Below, one piece after another: positions 33,383 to 42,474 of a stretch of DNA of 64,000 nucleotides. Location: NCBI GenBank assembly GCA_038503035.1, contig JAVSML010021669.1, positions 310,001 to 374,000 of the forward strand. Reading direction: 5' to 3'. The notes under the pieces are model-generated. The model searched no databases. It saw only the letters and a list, made by a program, of their open reading frames with translations, and had not been told where the DNA came from. Position numbers and translations under genes: made by a program. Origin of the DNA: Crocodylus rhombifer. Its lineage: Eukaryota; Chordata; Crocodylia; Crocodylidae. The stretch's first letter is position 1, and every line of letters begins with the position of its first letter.

Positions 33383-35913
33383 GTGATGGGGGACGGGGCA
33401 TTGCTGAGACTAGGGGGTCAGTGGGCACAACCGTTGGAGGCCTCAAATGCCTCTACACGAATGCTCGAAGTATGGGGAAGAAGCAGGAGGAACTCGCCCT
33501 CCTCCTAGCTGTCACCAGCCCTGACATAGTGGGGATCACAGAAACGTGGTGGGACTCATCGCATGACTGGACGGTGAGTGTCAAGGGCTATAGGCTATAC
33601 AGGAGGGACAGGATAGGAAGGAAAGGTGAAGGAGTAGCACTCTACATCAAGGAGGAATATACTTCCTCGTCAAATAGCAAGGGGGTAGAGGAGGGGCACT
33701 CTGAGGTGCTCTGGGTTAGAGTAAAAGGCAGTCCAGGGGATAGAGACTTAACGGTGGGAGTCTACTATAGACCTCCCAACCAGGGAGAAGAGCTCGACCA
33801 GGAATTCTTAGGTCAGCTCACAGAGGCAGTGAGGGCTAAGGATGTGGTCATCATGGGGGACCTGAACTTCCCAGACATCTGCTGGGAAGAGCAGTCAGCC
33901 AAGTCTGACCGCTCACGTTGGTTCTTAGCCAGAGTGCAGGACCTCCATCTAACCCAGGAGGTGCACAGCCCCACCAGGGGAGACGCCTTGTTGGACGTGG
34001 TGCTGGCCACGGGTGACGACCTGGTGAGGGGGCTGCGGGTGATGGGCCACCTGGGAGACAGTGATCATCGCTTGCTGGAATACACCATCCAGCGTAAGGT
34101 GGCAAAGGGCTGCAGCAAGGCAACAGCCCTAGACTTTAGGAGGGCTGACTTCAACAAGCTAAGGAGGATCGTTGGGGAAGCGCTGAGGACCCAGAGGGGA
34201 AGGGAGCCAGATGTCCAAGGTGAGTGGTTGCTCCTTAAGGAGACGATCCTCCATGCCCAAAGGGAGGTAATCCCAACAAGGGTCAAAGGGAGCAGGAGGG
34301 CACATAAACCCCCATGGCTCACTAGGAGCATCCGGGAATGTCTCCTTGCTAAAAGGGAGGCATACACCCAATGGAGGGATGGGGTCATCACCAAGAAGGA
34401 CTATGTTACAGTCGCCCGAGGATGTAGGGGGGCAGTCAGGAAGGCCAAGGCAGAGATGGAGATAGGACTAGCTTCCCGGATTAAGGACAATAAGAAGTCC
34501 TTCTTCAAATACATAGGGGGTAAAAAGAGGGTCCTGGGTAATGTGGGGCCACTGCAGGACATGATGGGCAACTTAGTCGTCATGCCAGATGACAAAGCTA
34601 ACATATTTAACGATTTCTTTGCCTCTGTCTTCCTAAGTAGGGACCAGTTCAGCCACCTCCCTGCTGGGCCCCCCTCGGGCCCCGGGAGAGACACGCCTGG
34701 GCCAGGGGTTAGCGAGGAGTTAGTTAGGGTACTTCTGGAGAGGCTGGATGTGTTCAAGTCCGCTGGTCCGGACGATCTTCACCCTAGGGTTCTACAGGAA
34801 CTGGCCGAGGTCATTGCGGGACCCCTGGCGCGGATCTATGAGCACTCGTGGTGCTCTGGTGAGGTGCCGGAGGACTGGAAGAGGGCCAATGTGGTCCCTA
34901 TCTTCAAAAAGGGAAAAAAAGAGGACCCGGGAAATTACAGGCCAGTTAGTCTTACCTCAATCCCGGGTAAGCTCTTTGAAAAAATTATCCTGGCACACAT
35001 CCAGGAGGGCCTTGCGGGGGAATGCATGCTCAGGGGCAACCAACATGGGTTCATCAGTGGCAGGTCTTGTCAGACCAACCTGGTGGCCTTTTACGATCAG
35101 GTCACCAAATCATTAGACGCAGGGGTTGCTGTGGATGTAGTCTTTCTGGGCTTCCGGAAGGCTTTCGACACTGTCTCTCACCCTGTCCTCATCAAAAAGC
35201 TGGGAGACTGTGGTGTCGATGCCCACACAGTCAAATGGGTCGCTAACTGGTTGGAGGGCCGCACCCAGAGGGTGGTAGTGGATGGGTTCTTCTCGACCTG
35301 GAAGGACGTGGGCAGTGGGGTTCCGCAGGGCTCGGTCCTCGGGCCCGCACTGTTCAACATCTTCATCAGTGACTTGGATGAGGGGGTAGAAAGCACCCTG
35401 TTCAAGTTTGCTGATGACACTAAGATGTGGGGGGATGTGGGTGCACTAGAAGGGTGCAATAGGCTACAAGCTGACTTTGACAGGTTGCAACGGTGGGCGG
35501 ATGAGAATAGGATGGGGTTTAACACTGATAAGTGCAAGGTGTTGCACATGGGGAGGAAGAACCGGCACCACACTTACAGGTTGGGGAACTCCCCTCTTGC
35601 CAGCACGGAGACGGAAAAGGATCTTGGAGTCGTCATTGACTCCACGATGAACATGGGCCAGCAGTGTGGGGAGGCAGTCAAGAAAGCCAACCGTACCCTG
35701 TCATGCATCCACAGATGCATCTCGAGCAGGTCCAGGGAGGTGATCCTCCCCCTCTATGCGGCACTGGTCAGGCCACAGCTGGAGTACTGCGTCCAGTTCT
35801 GGGCGCCACACTTCAAGAGGGACGTGGACGATATGGAAAGAGTCCAGAGGAGGGCCACTCGTATGATCGGGGTCAGCAGGGCAGGGCTTATGAGGAGAGG
35901 CTACGGGACCTGA
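33283..35913 (+). CDS. CR1 ORF2 endonuclease-reverse transcriptase, frameshifted before its end
   Basis: This 876-codon frame encodes the enzyme that nicks target DNA and copies the element RNA there. The AP-type endonuclease covers about residues 54-270, with TNARS (N60), TETWW (E87), YYRPP (161-165), GDLN (192-195) and GDSDH (258-262). The reverse transcriptase covers about 500-760: NYRPVSLTS, then motif A at 617-629, then VPQGSVLGP, then FADD at 709-712. Motif A reads FLGFRKAFD, where related CR1 proteins have Asp in place of G623, so the catalytic metal site is broken. The frame runs off near codon 865 and stops at 35913; the true C-terminus continues in another frame to 36209. The start is uncertain: ATGs at 33283 and 33358 both precede the endonuclease. 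Confidence 0.9.
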   Translation: MGEGEDEGGGDDELPGPATASEPRPMVKREKQVSDGGRGIAETRGSVGTTVGGLKCLYTNARSMGKKQEELALLLAVTSPDIVGITETWWDSSHDWTVSVKGYRLYRRDRIGRKGEGVALYIKEEYTSSSNSKGVEEGHSEVLWVRVKGSPGDRDLTVGVYYRPPNQGEELDQEFLGQLTEAVRAKDVVIMGDLNFPDICWEEQSAKSDRSRWFLARVQDLHLTQEVHSPTRGDALLDVVLATGDDLVRGLRVMGHLGDSDHRLLEYTIQRKVAKGCSKATALDFRRADFNKLRRIVGEALRTQRGREPDVQGEWLLLKETILHAQREVIPTRVKGSRRAHKPPWLTRSIRECLLAKREAYTQWRDGVITKKDYVTVARGCRGAVRKAKAEMEIGLASRIKDNKKSFFKYIGGKKRVLGNVGPLQDMMGNLVVMPDDKANIFNDFFASVFLSRDQFSHLPAGPPSGPGRDTPGPGVSEELVRVLLERLDVFKSAGPDDLHPRVLQELAEVIAGPLARIYEHSWCSGEVPEDWKRANVVPIFKKGKKEDPGNYRPVSLTSIPGKLFEKIILAHIQEGLAGECMLRGNQHGFISGRSCQTNLVAFYDQVTKSLDAGVAVDVVFLGFRKAFDTVSHPVLIKKLGDCGVDAHTVKWVANWLEGRTQRVVVDGFFSTWKDVGSGVPQGSVLGPALFNIFISDLDEGVESTLFKFADDTKMWGDVGALEGCNRLQADFDRLQRWADENRMGFNTDKCKVLHMGRKNRHHTYRLGNSPLASTETEKDLGVVIDSTMNMGQQCGEAVKKANRTLSCIHRCISSRSREVILPLYAALVRPQLEYCVQFWAPHFKRDVDDMERVQRRATRMIGVSRAGLMRRGYGT

Positions 35914-36209
35914 ACCTGTTTAGCCTCCACAAGAGAAGGTTAAGGGGGGACCTTGTGGCCTGCTACAAACTGGTCAGGGGGGATCAGCAGGTATTGGGGG
36001 AGTCCCTGTTCCCCCGTGTGCTGCCAGGAGTGACCAGGAATAATGGTCACAAGCTGGCGGAGGGTAGGTTTAGATTAGCTATTAGGAGGCGCTACTTCAC
36101 AGTCAGGGCGGCTAGGGCCTGGAACCGGCTTCCAGGGGAAGTGGTGCAGGCTCCTAGCCTGGGGATTTTTAAAAGGAAGTTAGATGAGCACCTTGCCGGG
36201 GTCATCTGA
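35884..36209 (+). pseudogene. CR1 ORF2 C-terminal part, in shifted frame
   Basis: This continues ORF2 after a net one-base loss near 35865-35885. The frame carries the CR1 C-terminal motifs YEERLRDLNLFSLHKRRLRG, LVRGDQQVLGESLF, GVTRNNGHKL and the ending HLAGVI, then TGA at 36207-36209. The same C-terminus is seen in the copies at 28594 and 57676. The upstream frame ends 30 bases later than the join, so the two frames overlap. Confidence 0.85.
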
Positions 36210-36215
36210 CCCCGG
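36196..36215 (+). promoter_or_regulatory. CR1 3' stem-loop over the ORF2 stop codon
   Basis: CCGGGGTC at 36196-36203 pairs perfectly with GACCCCGG at 36208-36215 around an ATCT loop. The TGA stop (36207-36209) lies at the loop-stem boundary. The structure recurs in other copies with compensating changes. It may be the RNA site recognised by the element's own reverse transcriptase; this is inference. Confidence 0.6.
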
Positions 36216-36240
36216 TGCTCTTTCCTGCCAAGGCAGGGGG

Positions 36241-36286
36241 TCGGACTAGATGATCCACCTAGGTCGGACTAGATGATCCACCTAGG
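36241..36286 (+). repeat. 23-bp perfect tandem duplication in the CR1 3' UTR
   Basis: The 23-base unit that starts 'tcggactagatgatcc' occurs at 36241-36263 and is repeated without change at 36264-36286. Other CR1 copies here (28594 and 57676) have one unit. It is either private to this insertion or marks a subfamily. Confidence 0.95.
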
Positions 36287-36324
36287 TCCCTTCCGACTCT
36301 AGCTACTATGAAACTATGAAATAA

Positions 36325-37783
36325 AAAGCTATGAACAGTTAAGCACACAGATACTCTGATATACTTGCTATAAAACCATGAATAGGACCCCAAAGTATTG
36401 CCATGTAATAGTCATGTTAAATGGTTAGCAACATTCTCTTTCATACATTTCATGCTTCGTATATATATATATATATATAAAAAAAAAAAATCAGATCCAA
36501 AAGATATAGACAAACCTCTATCAGTAACTGTATGTCTTTCTATTTACAAATGTCAAAACACCTTTTTCAGCAAAGACTGAATCTGATGAGCATAATATAT
36601 TTCATTTTAAAGGCAGGTGTAGCTTTTTAAAAATGATGTTAGAAGAGTAAACAACTAGCTGCTTCATCAGAATTTAAATTACTCTAGAGCCTAGCCTTCC
36701 ATGGAAAGATAATTTACTGTAAGATTATGTCATTTATGTATGTCCTTAATACTGTGACTTATTATGCTGTACAACATTCAAAGTGAAATAAATTTGCTAT
36801 GAGACAAGATTTACAGGAACAGAAATATTCAGAGGTAGAGGTATAACAAGCCGTTTCTGCACCTTGAGCAGCAGCAGCCACTAATGAGCTTGACTGCCCA
36901 CCCTTACCGTTCACAAGTTAGCACAGCATAAAAGTAGTAGTCAGCTAGTTAGATGAATGCAGAAAAGATGATGCATTGTGGTTCATGGGCAGATACAGGA
37001 TTTTGCAAAGGGGGTGCAGTTGATGCAACACATCACCACATATAACACCACACTTTTTTCTCCAACTGAAGAGAAACTAGAAGTTTTGCTCACATGCTAC
37101 GGGGTGAGCACTATATTATTCAGATTAAGATCAAAGCAAAAAACCCCCAAACTATTGGAATGTGCATTAATTTGCTAGATTGATATATAAAGTTTTAAAA
37201 AACACAACAAATAAGGCAAAGATTAGTCAAAATTGTAAAAAAGACAGCCATTATTCCTGTAGTCATTGTAATTAAATGTACAGCCAGTTCTTACTAGACT
37301 CATAAAACAAAATCTAGCCTTCTTGAGCATCTTGGTAATGCCTCCAATATTTCACTGTCAGTTAATTCTGCATATGACAACACCTGAGTTAAGGTTTTTA
37401 GCTACACCTAAAAACAGTCTACAGTCTACCAGGAATCACCATCACATTTGCAAATGAAGGAATAGCATGAATAATGGCAAATCAAGACCATTAAAAACAG
37501 AGTCATTACTACCTGTGGAGCAGAGAGATTAGCAGGAATCAGGGAGTTGATAATGAGCCACCATCCAATTGACTCTCTCAACACTGCCTGAATGCCTCTG
37601 TCCCTGCCAGGCAGTGGTTTTAAAGTCTGGGTGGAACAGGAATCAAGGGGAGTGCAACTGCACCTCCCTGGATATGCCTCTGTTCTGGTTCTTTCTAAGA
37701 TTATGAAGCATAGGTCTTCTCACAAGCATAATGAAGCAGCTACACTGATACTGAAATTGGAGGTAGCTACTTTTAATATTGGT
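36325..37783. other. Unassigned AT-rich DNA
   Basis: No gene is seen. It includes a (TA)n tract at 36460-36479. A possible hAT scrap lies at 36838-36905 ('agaggtataacaagccg'). Confidence 0.4.
36460..36479 (+). repeat. (TA)n microsatellite
   Basis: A short pure TA run followed by an A run. Confidence 0.9.
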
Positions 37784-37791
37784 GTAGATAT

Positions 37792-38585
37792 TAGGGCTGC
37801 ACAAAGCTTTGGTCCCTAATTCAATTCAGATGAGATTTGGCCCAATTCGGTGGCTGAATCTCCTAATTCAAATTAAATCAGGGGACACTTTAATCCCTCC
37901 AAATGGAATCGGAACCCTCCCAATCAATTCAGAGAGATTCAGAAAGATTCGGAGATTTGGACACAAAGGCAGCTTTAAATGTTTTTTCTACATACCTCTA
38001 GTTAGCAGGGACTCGTGAATGCTGTGATGCTGGGCGCATGGAGCATCCCACAGGAGCACAAGGGGCTCTGCAGCACGCTCAGCAGCACTCCCAGAAGCGG
38101 ACCAGAAGCATCTCCAGGTCTGTTGGGGAGCGCGCTGGGGGCCCCCCCACACCCCTCAGCTCGGTGACATGTGCTGGGGAGGGCACCTGGGGTCCCCCTG
38201 TGGCCAAATGCCGAGCTGGGCAGGCACGGGGCGCCAGGGAGGTCCCCTCAGCATGCTCCCTGGTGGACCCAAAAGTGGACTGGAAGTTTTTCCAGTCCAC
38301 TTCTGGGTTTGCCACCAAGCACATGGAGGGCCCCTCCCACTTCTGTGGGACACTCCATGTGACCCATCATTGCAGTGTGCAGAAGCTGTGCCTGCTACCT
38401 CAAGCTATGTAGAAAAAACTTTTAAAGCTGTGTCTATGTCCGTATTGCTGATTCTCTGAATCAGCATTAAATCTTCAGATTTGGCTGAATCGAATCAGAG
38501 ACAGTGATCTGAATCAACTGATTGAATCACTGTCCTTGATTTGGGCTGAATCTGAATCAAATAGGGCCCACTTCATACACCCATA
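37792..38585 (+). mobile_element. 794-bp non-autonomous hAT-like element with 8-bp duplication
   Basis: GTAGATAT flanks the element exactly, at 37784-37791 and 38586-38593. The ends are TAGGGCTGCACAAAG and, reverse complemented, TATGGGTGTATGAAG (10 of 15 match). Both outer parts (37800-37970 and 38445-38575) are full of GAATC/GATTC motifs in both orientations, while the middle (38030-38400) is GC-rich. Open frames in the middle have no transposase features. The 8-bp duplication points to hAT. Confidence 0.75.
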
Positions 38586-38649
38586 GTAGATATCTCTTCC
38601 AAGCTACAGTGGGCTCAGTATCCATTGTGACTGCAGTGGAGACAGACCA

Positions 38650-38860
38650 TAAGAGTGAACATCAGACTGGGAGTTAGAACTTATAAGTTCCAAAATCAAC
38701 TCTGACACTGTGGGCTTGAGAAGTCAACAAAATTTTCACATTGGTGGTGATAATGCAATCTCTCTACCTAAAAGAATTAATTCATCTCATAATGTTTGCG
38801 AAGTGCTTTGATGAGAGAAAACACTATACAAGTGCTTATTATTGGGAATTGTAGCATATT
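38650..38860 (+). mobile_element. MIR/CORE-like SINE remnant
   Basis: The order matches the mammalian MIR/CORE-SINE plan: 'agactgggagttagaac', 'caactctgacactgtgggct', 'gagaagtcaac', 'gcgaagtgctttgatg' and 'acaagtgcttattattggg'. These SINEs derive from a tRNA promoter fused to a conserved core and an L2-type tail. This copy is old and diverged. Assigned from memory of the consensus order. Confidence 0.6.
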
Positions 38861-38904
38861 AATGTAATGTAAAGACAAGTGAGGTCAGAGGAAGTAATCC
38901 TGAA

Positions 38905-39050
38905 AATGACTCGAGTTTGAAATAGTGCATTCAGTTCTGGACTCCTCATAACAAGACAGACAGCAATAAATTACATGGAGTTCAGAGAATAACCAGAAAT
39001 ATAATTATGGATCTTAATGAAAAAATCAGAAACAGAGTAAAATACCTTGA
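38905..39050 (+). mobile_element. Old CR1-like fragment
   Basis: 'gtgcattcagttctggactc' then 'acatggagttcagagaataa' resembles the CR1 ORF2 region just before the C-terminal domain (compare 35785-35850). Short and heavily decayed. Confidence 0.45.
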
Positions 39051-39420
39051 TTAAACAATTCTATAAGAACAATAATCTTTTTTTCTTTTTCATGTTTTTG
39101 TGACAAGCTATTTAGCAGAATATGCAGATTTTGTTGTAATGTGTCAGGTTGTGCAGTGAGCGCTAAAGCTAACAATCTTATAAGAACCAAACAATAAGAG
39201 CACATACATACCTTAATGGCATAAACATTGTGTAAACAGAGCCATTATTCAGCATATACACAAGGAGTAAAAAAAACTGCACTGAAGAGAAAAGAGCATA
39301 AAGTATCAAGAGAAGTAGCAGAATGTCCACTGCCTCATTTAAGCTAAAATGTGCACAGTACCCAAACCTTTATTGTGAGGAAGAACTGCACATTGTTTTG
39401 CCAGTGACCAGATCATGTAG
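39051..39420. other. Unassigned AT-rich DNA
   Basis: I see no gene or clear repeat here. Confidence 0.45.
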
Positions 39421-39422
39421 GG

Positions 39423-39762
39423 CAATGGTTCTTAACCACTTATCTACTAAGACCCATTTGTAAACATTGATGGCCAGTCTTGACCCAGTGCCCCTCACTT
39501 CTGACTCTGCCCCCCACCCCCAGGCCCTAGCCTCACAGTGTGTGGGGCAGGGGATGGGTGTGTGGAAAAACGAGGGGGGGGCATGGGGAGCCCCAAACAG
39601 CCCCTCACAGGCTGGCACTCTGCCAGCCTGCAACTGAAAAAGCCACAGTTTCCCATGTTTTTCTCCTTTAAAGGAGAATCCATGTTTAAAGTTTGTTTGT
39701 GACTCTTTCATATATTCTTGCAACCCACTTTTGGGTTGTGACCCATGGGTTGAGAAACCCAT
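39423..39762 (+). mobile_element. Non-autonomous hAT-like element (Charlie-type ends)
   Basis: It begins CAATGGTTCTTAACC at 39423 and ends near 'gggttgagaaaccca' at 39762; reversed, the right end gives TGGGTTTCTCAACCC. These resemble the CAGTGGTTCTCAACC ends of Charlie-type hAT elements. An internal inverted pair 'gacccatttg' and 'gacccatgggt' is also present. No target duplication is clear because a family A repeat abuts the right end. Confidence 0.55.
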
Positions 39763-39985
39763 CTCGGGTGGCCAACCTATGGCACATGCATCACAAGTGA
39801 TATGGGCAGTCTCTGTGTGAGACAGGTAACACAGAAGCAGATAGGAAGATCGGCCAGGGAGCACAAGGCAGGAAACAGAAAGCAGAGCAGTCAATCAAGC
39901 AGGGGAAGGAGATGAGTGTGGTACTCAGAGATGGTATTTGGCTAATTTGTGATATACCTCTCAAAAAGGTTGTTCCCCCCTGCTC
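39763..39985 (-). mobile_element. Dispersed hAT-like repeat, family A, copy 4 (complete)
   Basis: Reversed, it runs from 'ggggggaacaacctttttga' through 'ccttcccctgcttgattgac' to 'gccataggttggccaccc'. This is the most complete uninterrupted copy and defines the family's ends. It sits directly against the hAT-like element at 39423-39762. Confidence 0.6.
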
Positions 39986-40231
39986 AATGATCTAGGTTAT
40001 ACACAAACATACCTTGCAACCATTTTAAAAAAGAAGGGGGAACTGCCATTTGGCAGTGTGCTTTAGCTTTTACCATCTGTTATATCTGCATGATCCTATA
40101 GTAATAAAAGAACCCTAAACTGACCTTGAATGAAACAGGGTCAGTTCTTTCACACTTGTACTGCTACAGAATCAACCAGACTTAACAGTTTAGTTTAAAC
40201 AACTGATATGAATATCTTTTGCTATCAGTCC

Positions 40232-41060
40232 CTGGGCACGTCCACACATGCAAGCATGTGCACTTGCAGCAGCTCAAAAAGAAGTGGTGCAAATTTGAGC
40301 TGGGGCTTTTTGCCTCAGCACACGTGCTTGGACATGCACTTTGTTGTGGAGCAAATTGTGCCACTTGGGGCAAAATAACCCTACCTGGCTCCTCCCAGAT
40401 CTGCAGCCAAGGGGAGCTAGAGCCCAGGGCCAGGACCTGTGTTGCTCCCAGTAATATAAAAAGCTGCCCTGTCCTGGCCCAGTGGTATAAAAAGCCACCC
40501 TGGCAAGTAGCTCAGGCCTATCAGCTCTCAGGAGCTTCTGGGGCCCAGCCAATTGGTACCTGGGGACACAACCCCTTGTGCCAGCTAGACTGCTGAAGCA
40601 GCCCTGAGAGTTCCCTGCACCCTCTACCCACTTCAGCAGTCTGGCAATGGGGGCTGCTGCCTGGCTGTGACCTGCTCTGCACCTGCCAGACCCGGATGGG
40701 GACTACACAGCCAGTAGAGACATCTGTCCCTGTAGGCCAGCTGCCAGTGGACTGTGGTTGCAGGGTTGGCCTCTGTGTGGCACTACTGCCACATGTGCCC
40801 CCTGCCTGGCCATCAGGGCAGTTATCACCCAGAAGATGTTTCAGGTATGGTGGCCTGCTTTGAACTGTCAAAGCATGTCCTCCTGGCCCCATCTGGCCAG
40901 GTGGTCAGCCACAGCCAGCTGGGTCCAAGGTGCCAGCTCTGAGCAGGCAGGGTCCTGCCACTGGCCTCCCTAGCAGGAATTCTGGTGTTCCCTATTGGAA
41001 AACTGAAAAATCCCTGATAAAAAAAAATCCCAAAGTCACTCTGTAAAATACGCACAAATC
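40232..41060 (+). mobile_element. GC-rich DNA-transposon-like element, family G, copy 2
   Basis: It begins 'gggcacgtccacacatgc' and matches the opening order of 29945-30540. Late blocks also match: 'ctattggaaaactgaaaaat' here against 'gctactgggaaatcctgata' there. The GC-rich body gives several chance open frames on both strands. No transposase motif is seen. Confidence 0.45.
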
Positions 41061-41224
41061 CATGTTCCTCCACAAGTAAAACAAAATACCACTATAAAGA
41101 CAGAGAGACATTAATTGGACAATGTTTTATTGATATATCTACAGTGTTAAAGCAAGTCTCTCATCATAATAATAAAGTGAACTCTAAATACAGGTTTCAT
41201 GAATTCATGAATACATGAATATAT

Positions 41225-42470
41225 ATTTTGCTGCCCTCCCACAGGAGATTTGACCCCACACAAGGGCTACGGCCCCCCAACAGGGGCTATGGCCCCCACA
41301 CAAGGGCTGCAGCCCCCCAACAAGGGCTACAGCCAACCACCAGGGTGTTCAGCGCCCACACAAGGGCTACAGCCCCCCAACAGGGGGTTGGTCCCCCTAA
41401 TAGGGGCCAAATGGCCCCCGCAGGGGCTACCACACCCCCTGCAAGGCCCATATGCCCCATCTCAGCCCTGCAATTGCTGCCCCACCTGGCCCCATCCCCC
41501 ACCAGCTGCTGCAGCCCCCCAATGGCTGCCCCACCCAGCCCCACCCCCTGCTCCCCCAGACCCCCCCAGTGGCTGCCCCGCCCAGCCTAAACCCCAACTT
41601 GCACCCCCAGGCCACTATGGCAACCCTCCCAACCCCAGGTACCGTCAATTTAAAAAAAACAACCAGAAAAAAAAGACAGAAAAAAAGCCACTGCTTACCT
41701 TAGAAGCAGGGGTTGGGGGGGAGCTCCAAGCTTCCTGGCAGAGGGCAGCACAGGACAGCAGTGGGGCAGGAGGGCCCAGGCTGGGCCTGCTGGGGCTGTC
41801 ACCCTGCCCCGCACTTTGCGGGCAGGGCCTCAGTCAGCCAGACAGTAGCTGGAACTGCTGGTAAGTCCTGGGGTTTTGGTTTTTGTTTTAAACTATAGGG
41901 TGGGGAGGCTTGGAGGTATGGGGCCAGGCAGGGCAGCATTTGTGGGGTTTGGGGAGGCCGGCGGGGGGGGGCAGCAGGGCAGAAAAGTGATTGGGAGCCT
42001 CGGGAGGCTGGTGGTGGGACGGACCAGGCAGGGCAGGGCAGGGGGCCTCGGGGGGGGAGGGGCTGATGCAGGGAGGAGGGGATGGGGTAGTGGGCGGGGG
42101 GATGGGTTTCCCCCCATGATCCCCTCCCCCCTTCACTAGCCCTGCTGACCCCTTACTCACCTGGCCAGCCACATGTTTCAGGATCAGGGCAAGGGGCCAA
42201 CCACAGAGACGCTCTGGCAGCCAGAGCATTTCTGTGGAGGACGCAGCCTCCAGTTGCCTGCTGCCTGCCATGGCATGCTCTGCTTTTTTAAACTTGAATT
42301 TTTTAAAGACCCCTGAATATCCAGGGGTCTAATTTTCTCCCTGCACTGCAAAATTGCAGTGCGGGGAACATTTTTTCATTTCCACACGTGCCTGTTGCCC
42401 CACCTCAAAGGGGTTCAAGACTGGGCAAGAGGCATGTGTGCGCCCCTTATGTCTATATTCTTAGTTTCTT
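41225..42470 (+). repeat. GC-rich composite block with a minisatellite and subterminal hairpin
   Basis: Within AT-rich surroundings this block is strongly GC-rich. It holds a degenerate tandem repeat (41258-41430), C-rich and G-rich tracts, and near its right end a hairpin, CTGCACTGCAA paired with TTGCAGTGCGG (about 42342-42365). 'tttcatttccacacgtgcct' follows, much like 18103-18122. It may be the inner part of a larger DNA transposon of the 17495 or 40232 type. The Pro/Gly-rich frames are by-products of composition. Confidence 0.45.
41258..41430 (+). repeat. Degenerate minisatellite, unit about 20 bases
   Basis: About eight units of the type 'aacaagggctacagcccccc' alternate with 'cacacaagggctacggcccc'. 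Units vary in length by one to three bases and carry substitutions. Confidence 0.75.
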
Positions 42471-42474
42471 ACTT

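Larger units (their letters stand above)
32049..36321 (+). mobile_element. Near full-length CR1 LINE retrotransposon
   Basis: The element has the full CR1 plan: GC- and CpG-rich 5' UTR, ORF1, overlapping ORF2, a short 3' UTR with a stem-loop and a tail of two CTATGAAA units (36306-36321). It has no poly-A tail, as expected for CR1, which primes at its own short 3' repeat. No target duplication is clear, also usual for CR1. ORF1 is intact and ORF2 has only one frameshift. Many CpGs remain, so the insertion looks much younger than most CR1s here. The lost Asp in RT motif A and the frameshift make it unable to move on its own. The left edge rests on the change in composition and may be off by some tens of bases; part of the 5' UTR may be missing. 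Confidence 0.93.

Noticed and set aside
37784..38593. GAATC/GATTC-rich region as a CRISPR-like or regulatory array
   Set aside because: The motifs are irregularly spaced and lie inside an element bounded by an 8-bp duplication, so a transposon explains them.
41228..41864. Pro/Gly-rich repeat protein
   Set aside because: The repeats come from the DNA minisatellite. More than one frame stays open and the array units change length out of frame.
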